This document shows positions 1 to 9,545 of a stretch of 64,000 bases of DNA, piece after piece. The notes below the pieces were generated by a model. It searched no databases. It was not told where the DNA came from and saw only the letters and a list, made by a program, of their open reading frames with translations. Every line of letters starts with the position of its first letter. The stretch's first letter is position 1. Source of the DNA: Gammaproteobacteria bacterium (GTDB lineage Bacteria; Pseudomonadota; Gammaproteobacteria; Pseudomonadales; Azotimanducaceae); contig JAPOXV010000004.1 in NCBI GenBank assembly GCA_026706935.1, positions 62,001 to 126,000 of the forward strand. The letters run 5' to 3'. Made by a program: the position numbers and the translations under genes.

Positions 1-732
1 AAGTCAGACGATACACCGATCACGGAAGCGGACCGGCGCGCTCATGACGTCATCGTCAATGGTCTCTCACGGATAGATTCAGGGATTCCTATCGTGTCCG
101 AAGAGTCCGCATTGCCACCTTACGATGTGAGGAAGAACTGGAAGCAGTATTGGTTAGTCGATCCCCTTGACGGGACGAAGGAATTCGTGAAACGAAACGG
201 CGAATTTACTGTGAATATCGCACTTGTCGTCGCCCATGAGCCATGTATTGGGATCGTTGGGCGGCCTACAACAAACGCTCTTTACTTCGGTGATGTTGAA
301 TCAAAAAGTGCCCTAAAAATCATCGAAGCTGATGAAAAGCCTCTCGCTACACGCACGATAGAAGCAAATGGTGTGCGCAGCGTACAAAGTCGTCGACGAG
401 CTAATCCGCAAGCGGAACAGTTCTTGATCGATCTCGAAAATGACGTCGGTCCAATCACACGCGACTTTCGCGGCAGCAGTCTGAAGTTCCTCGCGCTCGC
501 GGAAGGGGAGGCAGACTTGTATATCCAGCCTGGCGGTACGTCGGAATGGGACACAGCTGCCGCACAAGCCGTTCTGCACGCTGCGGGTGGGCGTGTAATG
601 TCATTTCAGGGTGCATCAATACCGTACAACACAGGTGAGAGCGTCATCAACGACCCATTCATTGCAATAGGCGATTCCGCAACGGACTGGCGGCACACAC
701 TAATCCGGCGGTTATCGATATTCAATCACTAG
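1..732 (+). CDS. cysQ: 3'(2'),5'-bisphosphate nucleotidase CysQ, 5' end missing
   Basis: The reading frame is open from base 1, so the N-terminus lies outside the window; about 243 residues are visible. CysQ removes a phosphate from 3'-phosphoadenosine 5'-phosphate, a by-product of sulfate assimilation, and belongs to the Mg-dependent inositol-monophosphatase fold. The visible part opens with KSDDTPITEAD, a typical CysQ stretch, followed by VSEES and the metal-binding DPLDGTKEF motif. The C-terminal SEWDTAAAQAVLHAAGG is the second family signature. The next gene starts 83 bases later and is unrelated, so cysQ probably ends its own transcription unit. Family assignment is firm; only the start is unseen. 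Confidence 0.93.
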   Translation, partial: KSDDTPITEADRRAHDVIVNGLSRIDSGIPIVSEESALPPYDVRKNWKQYWLVDPLDGTKEFVKRNGEFTVNIALVVAHEPCIGIVGRPTTNALYFGDVESKSALKIIEADEKPLATRTIEANGVRSVQSRRRANPQAEQFLIDLENDVGPITRDFRGSSLKFLALAEGEADLYIQPGGTSEWDTAAAQAVLHAAGGRVMSFQGASIPYNTGESVINDPFIAIGDSATDWRHTLIRRLSIFNH

Positions 733-815
733 TCGCCCGCGCACGACCCGGCAATATACTTCCGCCTCTCGCAGCGTTCACCGCTGCCAATCGAATCCCC
801 TAGGAACTACCGACT

Positions 816-1241
816 ATGAGCAAAGAAGGCTTACGGCCTCGCTATGCGCCCACGCCAACCCCCGATACCGCGCACTTTTGGGAAGGTACAAGGAATCACA
901 AGCTTTTGCTTCAGCGTTGTACAGACTGCGGCACCGTGTACTTTCCACCTCGCGCCTTTTGTCCAGAAAATGGGTCTTCGAACATTGAGGTCTTCGAAGC
1001 AAGCGGCAAGGCTAAACTGATTAGCTACACGATCAATCATCGCCAACACCCTTCTTTCGAGAGTCCTTATGCGATCGCGATCGTCCAACTCGAAGAAGGT
1101 CCCATGATGATGAGCAACATCGTCGATTGCGAGCAGACACCGGAAGCGCTTGTGCTCGATATGCCGCTCGAAGTCACTTTTGAAAAGGTGTCCGACGAAA
1201 TCACAGTGCCCCTTTTTAGGCCCGTCGGAGAAGCATCATGA
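816..1241 (+). CDS. DUF35 Zn-ribbon/OB-fold protein, thiolase partner
   Basis: A 141-residue protein of the DUF35 family: an N-terminal rubredoxin-like zinc ribbon followed by an OB fold. Such proteins usually form a complex with a thiolase-like enzyme encoded next door, here the gene that overlaps its stop codon by four bases (ATGA). The ribbon has C35-x2-C38 and C49, but the fourth ligand expected at residue 52 is Asn (CPEN instead of CPxC), so zinc binding may be lost or altered. The start is supported by AGGAA about 8 bases upstream. The OB fold occupies roughly residues 60-135. Role in the cell: inferred helper in acyl-CoA metabolism; the substrate is not visible. Confidence 0.85.
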   Translation: MSKEGLRPRYAPTPTPDTAHFWEGTRNHKLLLQRCTDCGTVYFPPRAFCPENGSSNIEVFEASGKAKLISYTINHRQHPSFESPYAIAIVQLEEGPMMMSNIVDCEQTPEALVLDMPLEVTFEKVSDEITVPLFRPVGEAS

Positions 1242-2371
1242 CCGTAGCAGTAGTAGGTGCGTCCGAAACGACAGAATTAGGTCGCATTCCACACCTAAGC
1301 CAAATGCAGCTTCACGCAGATGGCGCGTTTAACGCGTTAGCGGATGCTGGACTCTCCGTGAGTGATATTGATGGTATTGCAACGGCGGGTGCTTCGCCGG
1401 TTGACTTAACGCACTACTTAGGGCTCGAACCTCATTGGATAGACGGTACGTCAGTCGGCGGGTGCTCGTTTCTGATTCATGTACGTCATGCCGTCGCCGC
1501 GATTGAAGCGGGTTATTGCGAAACGGTTTTGATCACACATGGCGAAAGTGGGCGATCCGGTATTGGTCGAGGAGGCGGCGGTGGTGGCGCAGCTTCATTC
1601 GCTAGTCAATTCGAGGTTCCATATGGACCTATGGGTCCGACTACGCTATTTGGAATCGGCGTATTGCGTTACATGAAGCAATATGGCATGACGCACGAGC
1701 AACTGGCATCAGTCGCAGTCGCGCAACGCGAATGGGCAGGTATGAATCCTCGAGCGATGTATCGAGACCCGATCACGGTTGAAGACGTACTCGCTTCACG
1801 GGTGATCGCTTACCCATTCCACCTTTTGGAATGCTGTCTTGTGACCGACGGCGGCGGAGCACTTATCCTCACTGCCGCGGATCGAGCAAAGGACTTTCCT
1901 CAACCACCCGTTTACATTTTGGGAACCGGCGAAAGCGTGGAGTCACCAATGATTAGTCAAATGGCTGATCTGACGAGCTCTCGGAATTTCCGAATCGCCG
2001 GTGGAGACGCGATGAAAGCTGCGGGTGTTACGCATGGCGACGTTGATCACCTAATGGTCTATGACGCGTTCGCTCATCTGCCGATTTTCGGACTCGAGGA
2101 TCTCGGATTCGTCGAACGTGGCGAAGCGGGTCCATTCATCGAAGAAGGGAACACCCGACCTGGTGGGAGATTGCCTCTGAACACTAATGGTGGCGGACTG
2201 TCGTATACCCACACGGGGATGTATGGCATGTTTGCGCTTCAAGAAAGCGTACGCCAAGTTCGTGGACAAGCACCTGCTCAAGTTGACGGGGTCAATGTAT
2301 CCGTATGCCTCGGCGTTGGCGGTATGTTCTCTGCTGGCGCATGTATTGTGTTCGGAAAGGAACTACCCTGA
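1238..2371 (+). CDS. thiolase-family (SCP2/Ltp2-like) acyl-CoA protein
   Basis: This 377-residue protein has the thiolase fold of the SCP2/non-specific lipid-transfer branch. Visible signatures are an N-terminal VVGASETTELG start, the SVGGCSF segment around C76 where thiolases carry the nucleophile, and the C-terminal NTNGGGLSYTHTGM loop replacing the usual GHPxGxSG. The C-terminal loop resembles DUF35-paired thiolase relatives such as the steroid side-chain retro-aldolase Ltp2, so cleavage of a C-C bond in an acyl-CoA may be more likely than classic thiolysis; that is inference. It is translationally coupled to the DUF35 gene through a four-base overlap and followed after 35 bases by a secreted hydrolase. 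Confidence 0.85.
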   Translation: MTVAVVGASETTELGRIPHLSQMQLHADGAFNALADAGLSVSDIDGIATAGASPVDLTHYLGLEPHWIDGTSVGGCSFLIHVRHAVAAIEAGYCETVLITHGESGRSGIGRGGGGGGAASFASQFEVPYGPMGPTTLFGIGVLRYMKQYGMTHEQLASVAVAQREWAGMNPRAMYRDPITVEDVLASRVIAYPFHLLECCLVTDGGGALILTAADRAKDFPQPPVYILGTGESVESPMISQMADLTSSRNFRIAGGDAMKAAGVTHGDVDHLMVYDAFAHLPIFGLEDLGFVERGEAGPFIEEGNTRPGGRLPLNTNGGGLSYTHTGMYGMFALQESVRQVRGQAPAQVDGVNVSVCLGVGGMFSAGACIVFGKELP

Positions 2372-2406
2372 CGATAAACACGCAAACCCAAATCAAGGAT
2401 GTAGTC

Positions 2407-3258
2407 ATGAAGCAATATTCAATAGGTCGAATCAGTTGTGCGATAGCTTGTGTCGTTGCCTTCGTCACGCTCGCGATTGATGCGAATGAAGTTCAGGAGG
2501 ACATCGTCTACGTCGAGCGAGATGGTATCGCGGTGTCTTACGATGTCGTTCCCTCACCTAATCCGAATGGCGCTGCCGTTTTGTTAATGTCTAGTGGTGG
2601 TTGGTTTAGTGGTAAGCAACCAATCGATCGCGTCAAGCAGGGATTTGGTTTTCTCCTCGACGCTGGTTACACAGTCGTCCCGATTCGACATCGTAGTGCT
2701 CCTGATTACAAGGTGCCGGATGCGGTCGCGGACGTACAACACGCTGTACGCCACGTCCGTCATCACGCCGACGACTATGGTATCGACCCATCGCGCATGG
2801 CGGTCATGGGATTCAGTTCGGGTGGACACCTTACCTTGATGATCTCGCTTGATTCAGATGACGGCGTAGTGGCTGAATCCTCTGATTCAGTATCGAATAC
2901 TGCCAATCATGTCGCAGCAGGAATCGCTTACTTTCCTCCTGTTGATCTTGAAAACATCGTTGGCCCCAGCGAACGGTTTCCAGCCCTCGACTTCGATCCA
3001 TCGTTAGCGTCATCCGTTTCACCTATCAACTTCGCCGACTCGGAGGATCCGCCAATCCTCCTTCTACACGGTACCGCGGACGAGCTGGTGCCGTTAGCCA
3101 ATAGCACTCGAATGCATGAAACGCTAACCGGTGCAGGTGCAAAAAGCCAATTGAGCGTATTCGAAGGGGCAGGACATGGTTTTAGAGAACCTGCTGACCA
3201 GGAACGAGCGCGCAGTGAGATTCTCGAATTTCTTGCGTCGCATTTAGCATCAAACTGA
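2407..3258 (+). CDS. secreted alpha/beta hydrolase (esterase-like)
   Basis: The protein is 283 residues from ATG 2407; this start was preferred over an in-frame upstream ATG because it begins a signal peptide (MKQYSIGRIS, then a hydrophobic run ending near DANE). The mature part is an alpha/beta hydrolase of the carboxylesterase/dienelactone-hydrolase type. It shows a nucleophile elbow GFSSGG, a late acid in the LLHGTADELVP segment and the catalytic His in GAGHGF. It probably acts in the periplasm on an ester or similar bond. It lies 35 bases after the thiolase gene and may share its transcript, but the pairing gives no substrate. Family confident, function general only. Confidence 0.85.
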   Translation: MKQYSIGRISCAIACVVAFVTLAIDANEVQEDIVYVERDGIAVSYDVVPSPNPNGAAVLLMSSGGWFSGKQPIDRVKQGFGFLLDAGYTVVPIRHRSAPDYKVPDAVADVQHAVRHVRHHADDYGIDPSRMAVMGFSSGGHLTLMISLDSDDGVVAESSDSVSNTANHVAAGIAYFPPVDLENIVGPSERFPALDFDPSLASSVSPINFADSEDPPILLLHGTADELVPLANSTRMHETLTGAGAKSQLSVFEGAGHGFREPADQERARSEILEFLASHLASN

Positions 3259-3342
3259 GACACTCATTGTCCCTATTGATTGTGCAAATACGGAAACACC
3301 TTCAGGAAAGTCATCAATAGGACGAGACTCACTCGCGTTCAT

Positions 3343-4197
3343 ATGACACACCAGACGCGCCTAACTCCCGATCAGCAATCGGACTGGGACGCAAACGGCT
3401 TTCTCGTATTACCAAGCGTATTCGTCGACGATGAAGTGACGCGCATGCGTGAAGATGCAGACTTCATACTTGAGTTGATCATTAATTCGTCGATCTGCAA
3501 TCAACGACAGAGTCGGCGGCTAGATATTCGAAAACGACAAGACGGTGGACTGATTGTTCGCAAGATTCAGCCGATCAACGACCTTTCGCTAGTCCTTTCG
3601 AGAGCTTCCGAGGATGATCGTTTACTTGCACCTATGGGCGAACTCATGGGTGATCAGCCTGTGCTCATGGAAGAGAAGCTAAATTACAAGCAACCGTTGC
3701 GAGACATGGGCGAGTTCCAGGTGCCGGTCGACGATGATCGGTTTCCAATCCATAACGATTGGGCGTACTACATGTATAACGGATACCCGGACACCATCAT
3801 CTCGTCAGCCATTACGTTAGATGAATGTCATCCAGGGAATGGAACCATTCGCGTGTTCCCGGGGACTCACCATCAGCATATCGAGCACGATCGAGTACGC
3901 AACGGACTCGAGGTACCGCAAGGATCGGTCGATCTAAGTTCCGGCGTATTCTTAGAAGCGCCAGCCGGTTCCGTCATGTTCTTTCATGCGAAGCTCGTCC
4001 ATACGTCCGAACCTAATCCGACGCACAACCCTCGAAGAGTGATGATTTACAGCCACTATCCTCAAAAAGCAAATATGGGAACTGACATTCGCAACGGTCC
4101 CAACCGCCTTCGCGAGTCGCCGTGGGAGTGGGAATACCGAAGGTGTAAAGAAGCTGGAAAATTTGTTGATCAGTTCAAAGTGGAGTCGAAACCATGA
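3343..4197 (+). CDS. phytanoyl-CoA dioxygenase (PhyH) family protein
   Basis: A 284-residue Fe(II)/2-oxoglutarate dioxygenase of the PhyH family, counted from ATG 3343 (MTHQTRLTPDQQ), which matches the usual family N-terminus; an earlier in-frame ATG at 3280 would add 21 unlikely residues. The iron ligands are visible as H-N-D in the FPIHNDWAYY segment and the distal His in KLVHTSEPN, with the 2-oxoglutarate-binding Arg in PRRVMI. The double-stranded beta-helix core is complete. The stop codon overlaps the start of the GH4 gene (ATGA), so the two are co-translated. Bacterial PhyH proteins hydroxylate many small molecules; the substrate here is unknown. Confidence 0.88.
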   Translation: MTHQTRLTPDQQSDWDANGFLVLPSVFVDDEVTRMREDADFILELIINSSICNQRQSRRLDIRKRQDGGLIVRKIQPINDLSLVLSRASEDDRLLAPMGELMGDQPVLMEEKLNYKQPLRDMGEFQVPVDDDRFPIHNDWAYYMYNGYPDTIISSAITLDECHPGNGTIRVFPGTHHQHIEHDRVRNGLEVPQGSVDLSSGVFLEAPAGSVMFFHAKLVHTSEPNPTHNPRRVMIYSHYPQKANMGTDIRNGPNRLRESPWEWEYRRCKEAGKFVDQFKVESKP

Positions 4198-5687
4198 GCT
4201 TAAAGATTGCGATCGTCGGTGCAGGCAGTATCGGCTTCACGCGACGGTTGCTGCGCGATTTCTTGCTCGTTCCTGAATTTAGAGACACGGAGTTCCGTTT
4301 TCAGGACATTAGTGCGACGAATCTTGATATGGTCGCGCGTTTGTGTCGCCGTGACATCGAAGCAAACGACCTTCAAGCTCATATCGTCGCAACTGAAGAT
4401 CGCGAGATTGCGCTTCGCGACGCGGACTATGTCATCAATACAGCGCGCGTCGGCGGCCTCGAAGCATTCAAAACTGACGTCGAAATCCCCTTACGTTACG
4501 GTATTGACCAATGTGTAGGTGACACTATCTGTGCCGGCGGCTTGATGTATGGGCAACGTACAGTACCCATGGTCGTAGAGCTATGTCATCAGATTGAACG
4601 TTTCGCGAAGCCTAACGCAATCCTGCTGAATTACGCCAATCCAATGGCCATGAATACGTGGGCCGCGTTGGACGAATCTGGTGTTGAAACCATAGGATTG
4701 TGTCACGGTGTTCAAGGAGGTCACCGCTTGCTTGCCGCATTGATTGAACGTCACGTAAACCAAGATAAGCAAGAAGATGACGTGGATTTCCAAGCCGTAA
4801 CGAAGCAAGACGTCGATATCGTCGCGGTGGGAATTAATCACCAGACGTGGTATATGCACGTTGTGCACGAGGGCATTGACTGGGCAACGAAATTACATCC
4901 GCTGTTCGAAGCTGCGCCTGATGTAGCCGCAAACGAAAAAGTACGAATGGACATGATCCGGCGCTTCGGCTACTTCAGCACGGAATCTAACGGTCACTTA
5001 TCTGAGTATGTACCGTGGTATCGCAAACGACCCGACGAGATTCCTGAATGGACCTCGATGGCACATTGGATTCATGGTGAATCGGCTGGTTATCTAAGGG
5101 TGTGTACGGAAAACCGAAACTGGTTCGAACAGGATTTCCCGAGATGGCTCAAAGAGGAACCTTGGAAGCTCGATGGCGCGACTCGAAGTGATGAGCATGG
5201 CTCCTGGATTGTTGAGGCGATAGAAACGGGTCGAACGTACCGAGGTCACTTCAATATCCGGAACCATCACACGGTCACAAATCTACCTACCGATTGCGTT
5301 GTTGAAGTTCCCGGCTATGTCGACCGAAACGGTATGTCAATCCCTCAATATGGGGACTTACCGCTCGGCTGCGCCGCGATCTGCAACAATTCCATTCAGG
5401 TTCAGCGCATGGCAAAAGACGCCGCGTTGACCGGCGATGTCGAACTACTGAAACAAGCCTGTTTGTTAGATCCGCTCGTAGGTGCGGTATGTAATCCGCC
5501 TGAGGTCTGGCACATGGTCGACGCAATGTTAGTGGCCCAAGCGGAATGGTTACCTCAATACACAGACGCGATTCCCGAAGCGCAACGCCGACTCGCAAAT
5601 TCACCTGACCTGTCCAATTCAACGTCGAACGGTGCGATGCGACGCGAAGTGAGGACCATCGAAGAAATGCGAGCGCAGCAAGCGTAG
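4194..5687 (+). CDS. glycoside hydrolase family 4 (alpha-galactosidase/glucosidase type)
   Basis: A 497-residue GH4 enzyme. This family cleaves glycosides by an NAD- and Mn-dependent oxidation-elimination mechanism in the cytoplasm. It shows the NAD-binding GAGSIGFT (residues 9-16), the NPM motif (149-151), the metal ligand C170 in GLCHGV and H216 in GINHQTWY, all in the expected order and spacing. Length agrees with the alpha-galactosidase/alpha-glucosidase/alpha-glucuronidase group. Which sugar is cleaved cannot be told from sequence alone. It is coupled to the PhyH gene upstream and followed after 35 bases by a ketopantoate-reductase-like gene, suggesting one catabolic operon from 3343 to 6694. 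Confidence 0.92.
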   Translation: MSLKIAIVGAGSIGFTRRLLRDFLLVPEFRDTEFRFQDISATNLDMVARLCRRDIEANDLQAHIVATEDREIALRDADYVINTARVGGLEAFKTDVEIPLRYGIDQCVGDTICAGGLMYGQRTVPMVVELCHQIERFAKPNAILLNYANPMAMNTWAALDESGVETIGLCHGVQGGHRLLAALIERHVNQDKQEDDVDFQAVTKQDVDIVAVGINHQTWYMHVVHEGIDWATKLHPLFEAAPDVAANEKVRMDMIRRFGYFSTESNGHLSEYVPWYRKRPDEIPEWTSMAHWIHGESAGYLRVCTENRNWFEQDFPRWLKEEPWKLDGATRSDEHGSWIVEAIETGRTYRGHFNIRNHHTVTNLPTDCVVEVPGYVDRNGMSIPQYGDLPLGCAAICNNSIQVQRMAKDAALTGDVELLKQACLLDPLVGAVCNPPEVWHMVDAMLVAQAEWLPQYTDAIPEAQRRLANSPDLSNSTSNGAMRREVRTIEEMRAQQA

Positions 5688-5722
5688 GTGGCTAGAGACA
5701 ACTAGCTCATGTCGGTACGAAC

Positions 5723-6694
5723 ATGAGATTCATCATTTATGGTGCAGGTGGAATAGGTGGATCCATCGGTGCTCGCTTGCACCTTAATGGCGAGGAGGTC
5801 ATACTGGTCGCGCGCGGGAAGCATTTCGAGGCGATCCAAGCATCAGGATTAGCGTTCCATACGCCAACGATTCATGAATCGCTACCTATAGATGTCGTTT
5901 CACATGCTCGCGACATACACGTACAGAGCGACGACGTCGTGATCCTCTGCATGAAAACGCAGCATGTCGAGGGCGCGTTGCGTGACCTACAAATGAACGC
6001 TCCGTCAAACACACCGATCGTCTGTTGCCAGAATGGCGTGGCAAGTGAACGGATGGCTCTTCGGAGGTTTTCACGCGTCTACGGAATGGTTGTCTGGTTA
6101 CCCGCGGAACACCTAGAACCGGGTGTTGTTGTGAATTTCGCCGAAAACCGTGCTGGTAATCTCGATGCGGGTTGTTATCCCCGCGGTGTCGATGAGACCA
6201 TTGAACGTGTTACGTCGGCAATCCACGCAGCTGGTTTCGTTTCGCGTCCTGATCCCAACATCATGGCACAGAAATACGCGAAGCTGATGGTGAATCTAAC
6301 CAATGCACTTGATGCAGCATGCGTTGAACGACCCGACGACGTTATCCAAGAAATGCAATCAGAAGCTCGAGGTTGTTGTGACGCAGCAGGTATCGATTAC
6401 GCCGACTTTAGAGGGTCGCGAGCCCGTCGAGGCGACATACGAGGCGGTCCGGTTGATGGCTTTCAGCGCCACGGTAGTTCAACGCTTCAGAGTCTAATGC
6501 GCGAAACAGGCGACATCGAAGCCGATTATTTGAATGGCGAAATCGTGCAGCTCGGAAGATTGCACGGAATCCCAACACCAACTAACGCAGCAGTTCAGCA
6601 GATTGGCATCAGTCTCATTTGCGGCGAAATAAAACCTCGATCCTTATCTGCTGACACGGTTCGGGAGTTGGTGAATCAGGTACGATCTAAGTAA
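5723..6694 (+). CDS. ketopantoate reductase (ApbA/PanE) family dehydrogenase
   Basis: The 323 residues carry an N-terminal Rossmann motif GAGGIGGSIGARL (residues 8-20) and the two-domain architecture of 2-dehydropantoate 2-reductases. The conserved Lys is in AQKYAKLMVNLTNAL, followed by a helical C-terminal domain. The family includes genuine PanE, which makes pantoate with NADPH, and many relatives that reduce other 2-keto acids. Its place downstream of PhyH and GH4 genes, rather than with pantothenate genes, makes a catabolic dehydrogenase at least as likely, so no gene symbol is given. It ends 17 bases from the convergent DUF5916 gene. Confidence 0.85.
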   Translation: MRFIIYGAGGIGGSIGARLHLNGEEVILVARGKHFEAIQASGLAFHTPTIHESLPIDVVSHARDIHVQSDDVVILCMKTQHVEGALRDLQMNAPSNTPIVCCQNGVASERMALRRFSRVYGMVVWLPAEHLEPGVVVNFAENRAGNLDAGCYPRGVDETIERVTSAIHAAGFVSRPDPNIMAQKYAKLMVNLTNALDAACVERPDDVIQEMQSEARGCCDAAGIDYADFRGSRARRGDIRGGPVDGFQRHGSSTLQSLMRETGDIEADYLNGEIVQLGRLHGIPTPTNAAVQQIGISLICGEIKPRSLSADTVRELVNQVRSK

Positions 6695-6711
6695 GAGTGT
6701 TGTCGTTCGTA

Positions 6712-9507
6712 TCAAGAACCGAATCTGTATCGAAGTTTCACGACGATGACATCCACAATTGGATCACTTAGCGCTTCTTGAAAGAGATCGCCAAAATCTG
6801 CATGACCGAGGCTAGGTACGTTACTGCCACGTGTATAAACGATAAATAGATCCGAGAGTGGTGCGATCTCCCAGCGATAACGCACTTGTGCTGTCAAACG
6901 GGAAATCGTGAAACCATCCGAATCTGGGTCTGGATCATCCATGCTCGAATCAAGCTTCCCGATTTGATCGGAATCGTGAATGCGCCAAAAATCTCGTTCC
7001 ATGGCGTTGATCCCTGTCCACTGCAACGTCGCTCGAAACTGCTGTTTCGCTGAAATGAAGAAGTCCATACTAAAAAGGTGGGAAAGCTGTTCACTGTAGT
7101 AACGCGTGAAATCGGTATCCCCCGAATAGAGTAACCAGCCTTCACTATCCCGATATCGCAAGTCGTAGTCGAAGCGCAAACGCGAAAGTGGGCTAAACGT
7201 GAAACCAATATCGCCTATGTACGCAGGATCGCCTAGGTCCTCGTCGATCACGCCAGTCTGAAGCGAATACGAGAACTTCTTGGACGAGTCTGAACCGTAT
7301 GTGATGGTGAAGAACTTCGTCTCACTCATTTCAAAGCTGCCCTTGCCGAAGCTGCTCCGGTCATCAACCATCTTGGGTCGAATCGACAGCTGTACATCGA
7401 TGGAGGATTGATTAATGAAATTGAACCCCAAGCCAGTACCGAGATACCCACGAATCAGATCACCGTTCGAGTTCGTTTGTCCCGACAAGAACAACCCAAT
7501 CGACCTTGACCTCAGCATGTCTGGGAGATTTCGCGACGTGTTGTGGAACCTTGTGTATCGGAAACCCCGGAGATCGTTCCGACGTAAAAATCCAAGATCT
7601 GAAACGTCGAGTGTATCGTCTAGAAAATCCAATGAGAGACGATGAAAGATGCCTTGTTTCGGTGTATAGCGGATATCGGCAAACGCTCCGTATCCAGTCT
7701 CTGAGTCCTTTCGTGAATTGATTATTTGACTATCGATATTCCATTTGCCATTCTGCGTTAGGAAATGCGAGTCGAGTCCAGTGACAACGGCACCATACTC
7801 GGGTGTATCGGCAAATGTCGTAATCAGTCCATGTGCTTGACGACCTGTACCCGACTGTCGTTCCCACAGCAGACGAGCGACACCGAAGTCACGACCTGGC
7901 GCCGTTACGATGACTTCCTCGTCTGTTAGTTCACCCGCCTCGTCCAATTTTTCCATGGTCCCACGCAACTCAACATCGTCCTCCATCGCGCCGAGGAAAC
8001 CAAATCGGAACGCACTAGCTTGACCGACTACCTTCACTGCACCGAGGAGATCGGTTGGTTTGCTCCGTTCCGGACCCGGTACGTCGATCGCGTCGTCGTA
8101 GTCAAGGTGCTTCGCCGATCCACCAATGCGCCGTGTATTGAGTAGCGTGGTCGGTTCCATGTTGTACGTTGAAGGGGCGACTCGAGCGCCACCACCGCGT
8201 GAACTTCCACGAAAAGGCGTGCCCCTCGGCGTGGTCTCGAACACTTCGGACCCTTCGAGGAAAAACAATCGCTTTTCTGGGAAGAATGTCTCGTAGGCCG
8301 TTAGATTAACGACTACATCGTCTGATTCAACGGCGCCGAAATCAGGATTAGCTGCACCCGAGACCTGTAAATTGGGAGCAGGGCGCCACGAGAAGTTCAA
8401 TCCAACTTTCCGATCCGTTTCGTCGTAAATCCCATCGGCACTCGTCGTTGCATACGGGAACAGTTCCCACTGTTGTTTCGGATTGACGTCTTCCATCGCC
8501 ATCGGCTGCATTGCGGACATAAAACGCGCCTGCGTAAACGGCAACGCTGGCCATCCATAACGCTCATTTCGAAACGCGACTTGGCGACTCACGAAGAAGC
8601 TCATGTTGCGTTTCCCAACCCCGGGAGGCATTGCCAAGATGGACCATGGGATGAATATCTCCGCCGTCCATCCAGTTTCGGTGACGGCGCTCGCGCCATG
8701 CCATGCGCCATCCCACTCTCTGCTGAAATTCCTTTCCGGTAATACCTTACCGTCTTCCTTAGAACCACCTAGGTTGATAGAAAACCAAAACCCGAATAAT
8801 CCTTTCCCCGAGGTGTCGAGCGTAATTCCGAAACCATCCCGATTTAGATCTTGATCACGAGCAGACAACCGTTGTACCAGCGTATCGGCAGGTTGTTCCA
8901 TATCAGCTGAGACATACAGTCCACGCTCGGTGTAGAAGATGCGAGTCAACGTCCGAAACTCGGGATCGACGAGTGTGTCCGGTGAAACGACAATCATGTT
9001 TTCGAAACCGGCCACCTTATTCCATGCTTCTTCGTCGAGATGTCCATCAATGACGACGTCGACGCCGTTGAGTTCAACCAACTCCATCTGAGGTGGTATA
9101 TCGATCACACGCGCACGACTTGAACTCGCTGTTACATCCCCATTACGAGACTCTCGTAAAGGCAAATCCTGTATGGAGGCTGTAGCCGTTTCAACGCCTG
9201 TATTGCGCTCATCCGACGTTGCCATTGGTCTTGGCGAGAGCAATGCGTCTCGAGACAATGTAAATAAACTGGGACCTGACGCAGGGCGTGCTTCTGCTGC
9301 GGCGATTGACGGTTGTGGAATAGCGCGCGGACCGCGAAGTTCGCGCATCGCCGCGCTCCGTGCGGCTCGGTCTTTCTGACCAAGTACCAATCCGCTAAAC
9401 GGATCTTCCTCTACCGTTGGTTGGGGTTCATTCGCAGAGTGCGTGTGAGCGCAGAATAGAACGGTCGTAAGTACCGCAAAAACTAATCGTCTGTGTCGAC
9501 TACACAC
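6712..9507 (-). CDS. outer-membrane DUF5916 protein with CBM9-like domain
   Basis: A 931-residue exported protein. It begins with a signal peptide (residues 1-25 or so), then a low-complexity linker, a carbohydrate-binding-module-9-like domain from about residue 140 (VVIDGHLDEEAWNKV) to 320, and a long C-terminal DUF5916 region containing NPDFGAVESDD and FFPEKRLFFLEGS. The last part is rich in alternating polar/aromatic strands and ends in LRYRFGS, consistent with an outer-membrane beta barrel. DUF5916 proteins are common in marine bacteria next to hydrolases and have no settled function. It is convergent with the preceding operon and divergent from the SDR gene, with 90 bases between the start codons. 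Confidence 0.88.
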   Translation of the reverse strand: MCSRHRRLVFAVLTTVLFCAHTHSANEPQPTVEEDPFSGLVLGQKDRAARSAAMRELRGPRAIPQPSIAAAEARPASGPSLFTLSRDALLSPRPMATSDERNTGVETATASIQDLPLRESRNGDVTASSSRARVIDIPPQMELVELNGVDVVIDGHLDEEAWNKVAGFENMIVVSPDTLVDPEFRTLTRIFYTERGLYVSADMEQPADTLVQRLSARDQDLNRDGFGITLDTSGKGLFGFWFSINLGGSKEDGKVLPERNFSREWDGAWHGASAVTETGWTAEIFIPWSILAMPPGVGKRNMSFFVSRQVAFRNERYGWPALPFTQARFMSAMQPMAMEDVNPKQQWELFPYATTSADGIYDETDRKVGLNFSWRPAPNLQVSGAANPDFGAVESDDVVVNLTAYETFFPEKRLFFLEGSEVFETTPRGTPFRGSSRGGGARVAPSTYNMEPTTLLNTRRIGGSAKHLDYDDAIDVPGPERSKPTDLLGAVKVVGQASAFRFGFLGAMEDDVELRGTMEKLDEAGELTDEEVIVTAPGRDFGVARLLWERQSGTGRQAHGLITTFADTPEYGAVVTGLDSHFLTQNGKWNIDSQIINSRKDSETGYGAFADIRYTPKQGIFHRLSLDFLDDTLDVSDLGFLRRNDLRGFRYTRFHNTSRNLPDMLRSRSIGLFLSGQTNSNGDLIRGYLGTGLGFNFINQSSIDVQLSIRPKMVDDRSSFGKGSFEMSETKFFTITYGSDSSKKFSYSLQTGVIDEDLGDPAYIGDIGFTFSPLSRLRFDYDLRYRDSEGWLLYSGDTDFTRYYSEQLSHLFSMDFFISAKQQFRATLQWTGINAMERDFWRIHDSDQIGKLDSSMDDPDPDSDGFTISRLTAQVRYRWEIAPLSDLFIVYTRGSNVPSLGHADFGDLFQEALSDPIVDVIVVKLRYRFGS

Positions 9508-9545
9508 ACTAATGGGCTGACGGCAGGGGTATTGAATTATCCATT

